Shown one piece after another: positions 1-10,675 of a stretch of 22,395 nt of DNA (positions are counted from its first letter, which is position 1; each line of letters opens with the position of its first letter). A model generated the notes under the pieces. It did not search any database. It saw only the letters and a list, made by a program, of their open reading frames with translations, and was not told the DNA's origin. The stretch comes from Silene noctiflora (lineage: Eukaryota > Streptophyta > Magnoliopsida > Caryophyllales > Caryophyllaceae). Location of the stretch: positions 27,962-50,356 of the forward strand of contig VHZZ01011455.1 in NCBI GenBank assembly GCA_009801015.1, given 5' to 3'. Made by a program: the position numbers and the translations under genes.

Positions 1-1337
1 GAATCACCAAAGGCAGGGAAAACCGTAGTATTACAAGTACCGTCAATTAAACTCCTAAATTCTCCATTTATGCACGATTTTCGGCTTATTTTGCTTCATT
101 TCCTAGAAATGGGCTAAAATCTCATAGAAAATCAAATAGGAAGCAAAAGTCGCCGAAATGGCCCTAATAAGTGCAAATAAGCATGCAGAAAGGGGTTTAT
201 TTAGGGGTTAAAAGTGCGCTTTTTATTACCGCATCAAATATCCTCAAACCGAAATTTTACTCGTCCTGAGTAAAGAGGTGACTAAGACCAAGACCTTTAT
301 TTAAACTAATACTAATAGCATATCCGATATGAGACAATTAGCGAGTCTCTCTCCACCCCTTGAACTCACAAAAAGGCAACACTGAGGTAAGATGCCTTCT
401 TGCAAGGCTAGTGGGGTTTTGCCAAAATGGCGATACATCCAAGCATTAAGCACACAAATAAGTAAATGGATGCATCTACAAAAGAATAACCACTTTCCTC
501 ATCTAAGTGGCGGAAATCAACAAAAAGGGAAGCAATTTAAATGTACACATTCCATCATAGATACTAGTTCTCCAAGTCACTAATTCCAAGAGGATACAAA
601 CAAGTCACCTCCAAGTGGTGTTAAACTAGGCAACTTTCGTCCACAGTCACTAAATGCTTTCGTCAAGGGTGATCGGATGCAATGGAAGGATGATCCCTAC
701 GATTTTAGTGGCATATGACACGACAAGTCTCGGGTTCTCTACAAAAGTAAAGGCCAAAGATCATATCTTACCCAACAAGGTGGCATAACAAAACGTTTTT
801 GGGAATAAAGAGCTCAAGTCATTAAACAAAAGTGGATTTGATTAGCATTCAAAATTTGACCTCACTCAACTTTCACATTTAAAAACTTTCACAAGTTGGC
901 TATCGGTGACCCATCCCGTGTTAGATTACGCGTCGTTAAACTTATCACCTTCGGTAATTATCCATGCGCTTGCAACTATCACATTCACAACCATCAATAA
1001 TCATACTTCTACAATCGTACTAGCAAACTCCACACACATATTATACATATCACTACTTCTTTTCAACTTTCACACATTAACATGCACCACATGAATAACT
1101 ACATCATGTAAGAATTTAACGACTTATTATAGCACACACATAATCACATCACGTTTCACATAACGTTCACCAATACTTATAACCACCCTCGTAGTGACCG
1201 AATAAGATAATAAGAACTAGTTTTGATATGAGGGCGCCTACTCATCCAAAATCGACCTCCTATTGTACTCATATCGGGTTCATTTTATTACACACCTAGC
1301 TTCATTTTGGTTCATTGGTTTAGGTTCCAAAATCGTC

Positions 1338-1349
1338 GCTCTGATACCA
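1338..1349 (-). other. Primer-binding site, initiator tRNA-Met type
   Basis: The plus strand reads GCTCTGATACCA, so the minus strand is TGGTATCAGAGC, the standard plant retroelement site complementary to the 3' end of tRNA-iMet. It starts 3 nt from the LTR end, as expected for minus-strand DNA priming, and fixes the element's orientation. Confidence 0.9.
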
Positions 1350-1352
1350 CTT

Positions 1353-3128
1353 TGTAACACTCCTTTCTTACCTGACCAAGGTAATTAGGAGATGTCACCA
1401 TCTCGGTTTTCCGAGGCAGTGAAATCGGAATTACAATTAAGAAACACTTTGTATAAATGGCATGTTAGCGAATTACATAACGAATAAATAAATGAATAAA
1501 TGTGAAATATACCTTATACTACTCGAAAACCATCTATGTCATTTATCATCTATCTATGCAACTCGACTCCAACTATCCGAACTTCGTCTCGTCTCCCGCG
1601 AAATACAAAAAGCAACCTCTACTCAAACTGCTCCCCATATGATCGGAAATATCATATGGATCAACACATTGTACCCCAGAAATAGGTGACAAATAAACAC
1701 AGCCAACACACGCCAGTTTAGATAATACAAATACTCTATACACGACATGTAAACATGAACATGATATGCAATGTATCAACAGAATATACGAGTCACTACT
1801 CCGCAACCATCTCACTGGTGCAAGGGGAACACCCACGGCACCAACAACCCGGTGACGGCACCGCAGTACCGTCCACCAAACAGTCGGACCGCAGTCCATA
1901 AAACGAGTACTCGGGACACACCCGTGGTACCGAGTCCGGCCGGTAACCGAACCTCTGTCAGGCGTCATGACACCACACGAACCCCTTCGTACTCAAGTCA
2001 TTAATGTGCACGTCCCTCTTTGAATGGGAAGCTCCAAGAGGCGGCCCAAGCATAAGACGGTCTCCTGACTCGTCTTACGTCTCCTTAACAACCATCTATC
2101 ACCACCATAACTCAACCAACAACCTCCAACATCCACCACAATCACATATATCACAATATGCAATGCAATATGCCAACATGATGCTCTTACTAGTATATCC
2201 ATTATCAACATGCTTCTTTCTGATATGAATTGGATGTCAATCCTACCATGTGCTCATGTGAACCAACAATCAAGGTGATACAACAAGATATACTCCTCTC
2301 CATTAACATGTTATCATGCAACCCAACAAGTACCTCCACCTTTTAAGACACAATTATCAAATCCCGTGTTATAATGCAACCTAACTACCTTGTATGACTA
2401 ACAACAACAAGAATGACATATGAACACCTTCATATTACCGAAACCAAGTAGGAAAATCCTACCTTTTAGCATACTCCAAAAGCAATCCAAGACAAGCAAG
2501 ATCCCGTGTCATAAACCCGTCTCATCCAACATAATTTACATAACAACTATCACAACTTATTCTTCATACTTTTGTTATGAAAAACCCTTTATTAACACTC
2601 CTTAATTACCCATTTTACTTGCATAAGTCACTAATTAATTTCCCATAACAAACCCCCAAAAGTTAAGATTAAAATAAAAGAAAGAGGAAAGGTGGGATTC
2701 CGACTTACAAGGGTAGAACGCGAAATAGGTGGAGGTACCATCTTCAAATCCAAGCTTACATTCCATGGGAGAGGTCTAGGGAGAGTGTTAGAGAGAATGG
2801 AGGGGATTTGGAGTTAAAGAGAGAGAAGAGGAAATGAATTAGGGTTAGATAGGATAAGGTCTTGTCGTAGGTTATATCGCCCTCTGACAAGATGCACTCG
2901 GTCGAGTGCTGAGTCCACTAAGCCGAGTGTCACTCACTTGGTCAAGTACTGCTCGTACTCGGCCGAGTGCCACCCACTCGGTCGAGTAGAACTCGTACTC
3001 GGCTGAGTTCCGCTTACTCGGTCCATTGAACAGCTATGTCTTACTCACGAGTAGACTCTCATCCATTCTAAGGGTGCTCTCACGCATCCTAAGGTTCCTT
3101 TGTCATTTCCAAATAACCGGATATTACA
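1353..3128 (-). repeat. Long terminal repeat (5' LTR of minus-strand element)
   Basis: On the plus strand the LTR starts TGTAACACTCC and ends CCGGATATTACA, giving the canonical TG...CA termini with a 5-bp inverted repeat TGTAA/TTACA. The inner border is set by the adjacent primer-binding site. In minus-strand sense the LTR starts TGTAATATCCGG and ends GGAGTGTTACA. Short open frames inside are not genes. The first ~230 bases (U3 side) hold an array of 12-bp palindromes. Confidence 0.75.
2896..3027. repeat. Array of seven ACTCGGYCGAGT palindromes with 21/19-bp alternating spacing
   Basis: Copies of a 12-bp palindrome (consensus ACTCGGYCGAGT) start at 2896, 2917, 2936, 2957, 2976, 2997 and 3016. 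Spacings alternate 21, 19, 21, 19, 21, 19, so the true unit is a 40-bp dimer. Several copies are perfect palindromes; the last has lost its right half. The array lies in the U3 part of the LTR, where enhancer repeats occur in many retroelements; a regulatory role is inference. Confidence 0.85.
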
Positions 3129-4233
3129 AACATGTAATTTTGTGGCTGTATTAACCCATATTTTGTATCAAATATTTAGTATTTTCATATTTTCGTATTG
3201 CATTTTCATATCATATAGTCAAGATATGACCTCTACAGTTTCCTAATCTTAAAATCCGAATTTTAAGTAGGTTATTAAAGAAGGCTAGGCGCCTAGAAGA
3301 AACGCAGCTAAAGTCGCGCCTCTTAGAAGGAACGTACCATCTGGTGCACCTCTTCTAAAAGGCTACTTGCCTATTTATGCCTTTCTCCTTTGTTTTCGAT
3401 CACGCTTTGTGAGATTAATTATTATTCACCCGAGATATTTTTTTTTTATTTTTTTATAAAGTTCAAATCTTTTGTTTTTAGATCTTTTTCTTTTTATTTT
3501 CAAAGTTTTATTATTTACTTTCTTCATCTCAAAATAAAATAGTAACAATTATAATATAATAATACATATTTACATTCATCATACAAAACTCCTTCACAAA
3601 AATAATTTTTTACCGAAAAAACATTTATATAAAAGGAGAAAAATCGAGTCGAAGTGGTGTTTTGAAGACTGTGCAAGACAAACTAAGAGGATAATTTTGG
3701 GATAGGAAAAGTACTTTAAATCGCTAATGATACAATATTATACGATTTAAACTACTTAATTGATCTTTCAATTCTAATTCCCTAATAATTCAATATTATG
3801 AGGTTTAGATTGATTCTTTATTTTTCCAAATATATTTTAAAAGCTTTAAAATCTTAAGTTTGATTCAAAATCATTAGTAATCAATATTAAATTGTATTAT
3901 TTCAAATATAGATTCAAGATGATTTGTTCTCAAATGCCAATTCTAGATCTCTAATAATTAAATTTGTTAAGGATCGATATTATTTCTTTTAGTTTTCCTC
4001 TTTTCAAATCGTGTCTAATTTCATAAATAAATCGCAAACGAAACTTTCAATATCAATCTAACTTAAGTAACAAAGTGGATCTGACTTCCAACAGTCAGAA
4101 ACACCCTAAAATAGACGCAGAAGAGCCTGCGCCTCTTCAAAGAGGCACAAAATTTCTTGCGCCTATTATTCGCAGTATCTTGGCTCTAGCTCGGTTCTGT
4201 TTAGGTCGTAGCAGTTAGTTAGCATTTAATCGA
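3129..4233. other. AT-rich intergenic, no gene seen
   Basis: No open frame of note and no splice-linked coding sequence. There are long T-rich runs (3440-3530) and two short blocks containing GCGCCT motifs (about 3288-3365 and 4115-4165) that look like degraded repeat sequence. I cannot assign them to a family. Confidence 0.5.
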
Positions 4234-4241
4234 TTATTAAT

Positions 4242-4970
4242 GGGACTTGCTAAATCCCGCGCACTATTTTACTTAATCCCACACATTTATTCCCGTTATA
4301 CCGAGTGTGNCCCTCTCATTTCTCATCCCTAAACAAGGGACATATAGAAAAAAAAAGGAAAAAAAGAAAAACAGAATGAAACGACAAATGCCAGCGCCGC
4401 TGACCAACTCCTTCCCAACCACCCTCCCAACGCCGCCAACCACCCATCCACAGCCCCATCCATGCTCCGACCTTCCCCCTCACTGCCCAACCCTCGCCAA
4501 CCACCCCTCCTTGCTACCATCACCGCGTCGACAACCCTGTCCCCGCGCCTACAACCTGCAGCAACCATACTCGGCGACACATCCTAACACTACCACTCGA
4601 CGCCACCCCTCCGACCATCCTACTCTGGCTTGACGACCCNATAACCACCCATTCAACAACCCAACTCAATCGAACCCTAATTGTTGATAAAACGGNGCGG
4701 GGAAGGGATGAGGGTGGTCGACGGTTTATGACGATTCTAACTCGAGACGCGTGGTCGACGGCGCATGGCGGTCGTCGAGGTTGGGAGATGGGTACTCGGG
4801 GCTGGGGGACGGGTGATGAGCACTGGGAATGGGTGGTCGGGAGATGGTGAGGACTTGGAGGGTTTTTGTCTATTTTTTTTTTAATTTCTTTTATAAGAAG
4901 GGTAATAACGGAATAATAGTGAAAAATGTGTGGGATATAGTAAAAGTGTGTGTAGGATTTAGCAATTGCG
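4242..4970. mobile_element. Non-autonomous Mutator-like (long-TIR foldback) element, 729 bp
   Basis: The left end (GGGACTTGCTAAATCCC onward) and the reverse complement of the right end (CGCAATTGCTAAATCCT onward) align over about 80-90 bases, including the shared blocks TTGCTAAATCC and AATCCCACACATT or close variants. An 8-bp direct repeat TTATTAAT flanks both ends (4234-4241 and 4971-4978); the ninth base differs. The interior is C-rich on the plus strand from about 4385 to 4640, then G-rich from about 4690 to 4860, as in an extended imperfect foldback. No transposase is visible, and the open frames here reflect base composition. Long inverted repeats with an 8-9-bp duplication fit MULE-type MITEs; hAT is the alternative. 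Confidence 0.7.
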
Positions 4971-4978
4971 TTATTAAT

Positions 4979-6145
4979 TTGTATCATCGCTTATATCAGT
5001 ACTTATTAGCCTTATAATTAATATTTAAGCACCTATCTATCTCTTCCATCTTTTCGTTTATTCATGCATTTATTGTATCATTGTATATTTTTTGCATTCG
5101 CATGCAATTAGTGTAAATCTTAACTTCGACCCTATAATCTCCTTGGTTAACTTTCACCGACGTAATTTTCACATTTTAGGATTAATACAGTGATAAGGGT
5201 AAAGTCGCGCCCCCTAAATCAATGTAAACCTAACTTGGTACTAACAAAATAGCTAGTGGTAAGACAGGTATCGAATCCACAAGGAGGCGGTAATTGTTCA
5301 GTTTGCTAATATTAAAGTTCGTCTCAAAGTAACAGTTTCTTGAAGATTTGTTTTTTTATTTTTCGTTTCCATAAACTAACTGCGATGTAAAATAAAGTTG
5401 TAAACAAATATAATTAAAAGGTCTAGGGATCAGGTTCACTAGGTCAATCATCCGGGGATGTAATTTAATTTATTATAAGGTCAATCGAATTATCTAAGGT
5501 CACAAAATCAGTCGATTCAATATGCCCTTTAGATCTAGAATAACATGCAATTGCTATAATTAAACTATACCTATTTTATTATCGTAGCCTATATCGGTCC
5601 TAACCCGGTCGGTGAAATTCTCAATTTGCTACACTAATTAACGATTCAGGCCTAAATCAATTAACTAGAAGAAGAACAATAATCAAACGATAATTCATGC
5701 GATATTATTAACAATTAAAATAATCAATCCCCTTCTAATCAACTCAATTCCCCTTTCACCCTAGATAAGAAATTTAGCTACTCATATTAGTAGGATTAAC
5801 AACAATAAGATGGATGAAAGACATGATTAACAATAACAAGGATGAATAACAATTAAATGATTAATAAACGAGGAATGATTAATGATAATACCGTAATAAC
5901 GAAGAACAAGCTTGTAAATCTAAGAATAATAAGGTAGCTAACTAATAACTAGAGTTTTTTAGGATATCTAAAGTTAATAAAAGCGCACCCTAATAATAAC
6001 CTACGAGTTTGGTATTTATAATACAAATAAGACGTGTTTTAGGAAAATCGGAAACGTCTCCAACTAACTGAATACTCGATCNGTTATGCAACTTTAATGT
6101 AGTTTTATTTAATTGAACACAAATTTTAATGCTAAAATAAAGGTA
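4979..6145. other. AT-rich unclassified tract, no gene seen
   Basis: No coding region is visible. The stretch near 5255-5290 (GGTATCGAATCCACAAGGAGG type) resembles a motif common in plant repeat DNA, which suggests repeat-derived sequence. The right end abuts a Helitron-like terminus, so part may be Helitron interior, but I could not find a 5' TC end. One N lies at 6082. Confidence 0.4.
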
Positions 6146-6174
6146 GCCCGAGCGGAGCCGGGCACTAATACTAG
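6146..6174 (+). mobile_element. Helitron-type 3' terminus
   Basis: A hairpin with stem GCCCG (6146-6150) and CGGGC (6159-6163) and an 8-nt loop is followed by 7 nt (ACTAATA) and then CTAG (6171-6174), next to a T at 6175. This is the arrangement of a Helitron 3' end: a GC-rich hairpin shortly before terminal CTRR, inserted at A/T. The element would extend leftward from here. The 5' end and any Rep/helicase gene were not found, so its length is unknown and it is presumably non-autonomous. Confidence 0.6.
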
Positions 6175-7047
6175 TTACTATTTATTAGGGAATCATCTTG
6201 GATTTCTCCATGGCTTCGCGTTTTATTCTTAAGTTGGATATATATCCGCATTAAGGAACTGTTAAATTAAATTTCGTATTTTCTCTGTTTTGATCAATTA
6301 TTGCTTTTGACATAAAATCTAAATAAAGAAGAGACTGTATATTAAATAACTATGAGTATATGTAATTAATTATTCTGAATAATTACACGAGAAAAATAAA
6401 TTATTAATTTATTATGAGGTTCTGGTTTGCGTTGACAATACTCCGGCCATATACTTTGTATATATATAAGATCATGAAACTAGTAGGGGACTACCGAGAC
6501 CAACATGAAGCAAAATCCATCTTAAATTGTGACTACTTACGACTTAATTTTAAAATTTTCCCACTCCGATAAACTATTAAGCTTTTGAAAATACGATATG
6601 ATATACTCTCTCTTATCCAAATCATCGCAAATTTATAAAAGGAGCTTAAAAAAATTAAACAACGGTCGACCCAATCTATAGCATGTCTAGTCGGACCGCC
6701 CTTCCAACCCATTTTATGTGAATATATGCCATTCGTTTCCATTTGGCATCAATGATGATCCCCATGCAAAATAAAATACAAAATTCACCGAGACGAAGAT
6801 AATGTATATACACGGAAAAGGACATATTAGGATTAATTTATAAACTAGTTAAAATATGAAAACTGAAATAACATTCAATTTAACCTCTCAACTTCGACAA
6901 ATAAACATTATAATTAACGAATCAAAATGAAAAAAGAGATAGTATTATTCAAATACGAATTAGAGTCAAATCATACTAAGATATGTACTTATACATGATT
7001 TCACAATTAACTCTTGTGATACAGGTTCGATTCTCATAACTCGAACT
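6175..7047. other. 3' flank of the CSLG-like gene, no gene seen
   Basis: AT-rich spacer downstream of the minus-strand CSLG-like stop codon. The first 100-200 bases past the stop should contain the 3' UTR; an AATAAT-like near-match to a poly(A) signal appears on the minus strand around 6940, but there is no clear canonical AATAAA close to the stop. The 69-residue open frame at 6533-6742 shows no family features. Confidence 0.4.
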
Positions 7048-10000
7048 CTAAATAACCGAGATCAAGACATAACCTAAGCTTAACAAAAACATCGACAAGA
7101 TGACGGACTTTAAAGTTGTCGACGATGGAACTCGTCCATTATCCTTCCTCACTAGCATCCCTTCAATCACCGGAAGACTCAACACCAACGCGTAAAATAA
7201 CAAAACTATGTACACAAACACGGAATTCATGTCACGAGTAGTAACCACCAATTTAGCAACTCCTATGCCTAAGCTGAACAAGTTCAAAGTGACCGCGGTC
7301 ACAAGAGGAAGAATACAGATTTCTGATGTCCTAAAGTCGAACTTGCCTATTTGGTACCACTTGACTTGATCCATATCTCCGGCTTTATTAGTCGGGGTGA
7401 AACTCGCTTCTCGAACACCCAATCTTGTTTTAATACACTCGAGGCTTCCAAATAAGAAGCTTGTCATGGATCGGATGATCCAAACCCTTTGTTCGTTTAG
7501 CCATACACCTATGGATCCTCCACTAATCAATACATCTGTTAAATGCCTTAGCCAAGATGATACGAGAGCGAAAGCAAATGCCTTGAAAAACGGATCTGAG
7601 ACCTGCGAGTTAATTAATTACCACTCGTGCATTAGACTTGTCAAAATTTGACTCGGCCCTAAAAGCCTACCAGGCTGTTATTTATTCTAACAGTTTTTGT
7701 AACGTGTGGCCTAAGGTCATATGAAGACAAACGCCATGTGAAATTGGGGTAAGATCGGTTTGAACCCACTCTGTATCCCTGAAAACAATTAAAGTCGTGC
7801 AAATGAAGTATCGATTAAGAAATACTACCTCTGTTTCATTTGTTCTTTCCAGCTGAATGAAATGAGTTTTTAAAATGTACTCCGTATCTTTAATCAAAAT
7901 AATCGAAAAAAATAGTGTGAGAATGTAATTTTTTACTCAATTATGATACTCAACTAATGCAAAACTAGACAAGTCATGATACTTCGACACCTAACGCCAA
8001 GACAAGAAAAAAAACTGAACATATTCAATTTCCGACACTTAATAGTCGTAGCCAAGTATGTGAACGACGTACCTGAGGATACAAAGGGATGCCATAGAGG
8101 AAACAGATTGGAGGGATGATAGCAAAACACAGAACAGGCAGGCAATAAAATGGTTCAACGAAGAAGTATGAAGATAACATCTTCTGATGAAACTTCAGTT
8201 TCGAAGGCCGGTAAATGAGAGGACAATACTTGGATAGAACAGTATCAACAAAGCCTAAATACCATCTTGTGCCTTGAGTGAAAATGTCATCAAAATTAGT
8301 AGTTGCTGAGCCTAAGAATTGTGGCCTTTTCGGGTTCATGTACATTGATCTCCACCCTAGACTGTGTAGGTATATTCCGGTCATTACATCTTCCACCACT
8401 GTATCGTACCAAAATCCAACCTGCATCGTCGAAATTTTCATTCAATTCATAGTTGCTGCTGTTATTGTTTCAAAACAATAGCAAAGTTAGTATGACAACA
8501 CAATTTGGTTAGTATTTCTTGCCATTTTGCCCCATTTGGTGTCTTTCTCAAAGATGCAAGATGCCAATAAATGAGCTTCTTGTAGAGAATCGGACGAAAA
8601 CTCTCTGTCGTTGCGATTAATACTAGCCTTGTCATTTCCATATAGAGATTTAACAAGTTCATTGGAAGGACCTAATGATTGTCTCAGTTCCTTTACATCA
8701 TTTCCTGCATTATTAACAGTAAACATTTACATTAGTTTTTCGTGTCCGTTTAACCACAAAAGTCAAATGACGACAATAACAGAAGACAGAGATATTGTAC
8801 AGGAAGAAAAAAACATAAGAAATTGAACTAACCTTTGCCAGTATTAAGGCCATATAAGGCCTCCCTCTTGATGTAAAAATTTGTACCGGTAATCACTGGT
8901 CCGTGAAGTCCGTCTGCTCCTGGCCAATATATCTGGAACGTACGACATAACCCTTATTAGATTATTGTTACATGTACATAGAGTATATACTGTGCATTTA
9001 GTAGAGATTAATCTAACTTACAGTCCACACTAATCTGAACTGGCTGTCATAGATGTCATTCTCACTAATGTTGTGGAATTTCTGTGGATACTGAACCCAG
9101 CCTAAGTTCGAAGAAATCGTTGAATCAAGGTAGAAACACATTACTTGTCTGGCTGAAATTGAGTCATTGCAGTACATATCGCAGTCTAATACGAGTATGT
9201 AAGGCGAATTACTCAAAATACTCGAAACTCTTTGCTGCACAAAAGAACACCATGATATCAATTCATACGACTCAAAGATTTATTGGTTTAACCGGTTAAA
9301 ATAAGGATAAAGTAGAGATCTTACAAGAACATTAAGAGCTCCAGCCTTGAAGTTATGAGGATATGATGGTCTTTTTTCACGAGCAACGTATACTAGAAGA
9401 GGCATTGCTACTGGTTCCGGGTTCAATAATGAAGCATCATCTCCTACGCTACTTCCATCTATCACCTGGTATAGCATACATAGACATAGATATCCGATAT
9501 CAACATTAGTCGAAAGAATTGTTCTAGCCACATTGCCACTAACAGCGGAGCCATCAAAAGACGATTACAAAATTTAGTAGCGACGACTGCTGACATTTGA
9601 TGAAGTTTCTTAAATATTTCAATGAATGTCGGCAATTTTCCAAATTTTCGACAAGGTCACGCAGCTTAAGGCCCCATGCCCCTCTCGCTCTACCACGGAC
9701 TTCTAGTCCACTATTTGTTAAGAGCCTTAGGGGATAGCCATAGAAGTAATACACACAATCAAAGTCAGATTCGAAACCTGAACAAGTGCAGGATGATCGC
9801 GTAAATTACTCTGAACATCACCATGAAACTCGGCTCTGTCTCTCCTGTCCCTCACTCGTTGCTTGAAAATCTCAAATTTTTCCTACATTATCATTTACTT
9901 GAGATCAATAACACCATAATAACAAAATTCATATGATATCGAACTAAAGATAGAACATTATTAAAGAACTGAACCTGAACTAGCTTTCGATCTTTGACAA

Positions 10001-10580
10001 ACTCTCCATTGCCACTTCCTTCCTCTGGCTGCTCGAAATAAGCTTGAGGACAAGGCGGCTTAACATTATACCTTCGACAAAATGGCAACCACCATGTGGC
10101 AAACATCCAAGCCTCCTTCATACCGTCCAACGTAACAGAAGCACCCGCATCATCCGATAAATAAACACTTAGTTTCGTAGCAGGAAAATCCAAGGCCATT
10201 GCAGAAATGATAGTGTTCATAACATTGAAAGTAGGCTCCTTATTAGGATCAGCCGTGCATATAAACACGTCGATTCCAGGTAACTTTTGGTCATCAGGCA
10301 GGTTCTCGGGGAAGACAGTACGGGTAACAGGTCGCCAGTAGAAAGGTTGTCTAAGGAACCATATGAATACAAGGATAAGTTCAGCTCCAAAGATGGCCAC
10401 CCATGCTAAGAAAGGAACGGTTTCGTATCGAGCATTTGTTTTGTTAAGAAAAAAACTTGCTCTATAGTAGAAGATGGCAAATAAGGCTAAACTGTGGAGG
10501 AAGGTATGAATTTTGTTGAGAGTTCCCCATAGTTTGTGGACATGACATTGGTTAAGAGAGTGAATGTTTGAGTTCTCCAT
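7048..10580 (-). CDS. CSLG: Cellulose synthase-like protein, CSLG/CSLM type (8 exons, 749 aa)
   Basis: Membrane glycosyltransferase of family GT2. Exons (minus strand): 10580-9975, 9882-9778, 9465-9325, 9234-9022, 8932-8833, 8704-8523, 8420-8073, 7602-7048. They total 2250 nt with all phases matching, i.e. 749 codons plus TAG. Two N-terminal membrane segments (about residues 28-45 and 55-76) precede the catalytic loop. Visible motifs are SDDAG (D143/D144), the DxD-type DCD (301-303), VED (458-460) in place of TED, and QGTRW (498-502). About six C-terminal membrane segments follow in exons 7-8. Length and motif spacing match full-length CSLs, with no stop or frameshift. Known relatives either make polysaccharide or attach glucuronic acid to C-3 of triterpenoid aglycones in saponin synthesis (spinach SOAP5, legume CSyGT). 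Which applies here cannot be read from sequence alone. Intron 6 needs a GC donor. The start ATG is the first in the conserved frame, ~90 bases from a TATA box. Confidence 0.93.
8421..8522 (-). other. Intron 6 of the CSLG-like gene with GC-AG splice sites
   Basis: Exon 6 must join ...WGKM to [11 protein letters not shown] to keep the conserved spacing. The only junction that does so is ATG|GCAAGA at the donor and GATGCAG|GTTGG at the acceptor, giving a 102-nt GC-AG intron in phase 0. Using the next in-frame GT (ATT|GTGTTG) would add seven extra residues in a conserved region. The other six introns start with GT. Confidence 0.75.
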
Positions 10581-10668
10581 AGTTGATGCAACTGCTTTAC
10601 TTGTTAAGTAATGAATTCAGTGAGAATTGTACTTAAATAAAGTGTTTCAAATAACCGGCGGAATCAGG

Positions 10669-10675
10669 ATTTATA
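10669..10675 (-). promoter_or_regulatory. TATA box candidate of the CSLG-like gene
   Basis: The minus strand reads CTATAAATCC, with TATAAAT about 90 bases upstream of the start ATG at 10580. That predicts transcription start near 10640 and a 5' UTR of about 60 nt. A weaker TTTATTTAAG lies closer to the ATG. Confidence 0.5.

Larger units (their letters stand above)
1..3128 (-). mobile_element. LTR retrotransposon, 5' portion (truncated by window edge)
   Basis: Read on the minus strand, a 1776-bp LTR (3128 to 1353) is followed by a 3-nt spacer, a primer-binding site matching the 3' end of plant initiator tRNA-Met, and then 1337 bases of leader that run off the left edge. The leader has no long open frame and no recognisable gag, so this is the untranslated 5' region; gag/pol, if present, lie outside. 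The iMet site, the long LTR and the GTGTTACA end fit a Ty3/gypsy chromovirus (Tekay/Del type), but no protein domain is visible to confirm the lineage. The partner LTR and the second target duplication are outside the window; the flank next to this LTR is AACAT. Confidence 0.75.

Noticed and set aside
1573..2228. Several 72-131-residue frames on both strands
   Set aside because: They fall inside the retrotransposon LTR, overlap each other on both strands and show no domain.
4307..4987. Proline-rich and other open frames of 83-155 residues on both strands
   Set aside because: They lie inside the foldback element and follow from its C-rich and G-rich halves; two contain ambiguous bases and none has a family signature.
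7820..7890. Stowaway-like sequence (TACTACCTCTGTTTCATT) in intron 7 of the CSLG-like gene
   Set aside because: Only one end resembles a MITE terminus; no matching inverted end or TA flank could be paired with it.
8487..8662. Extension of exon 6 past the GC donor into the intron
   Set aside because: It would add residues absent from the expected junction before the VED motif, and the frame ends shortly afterwards.
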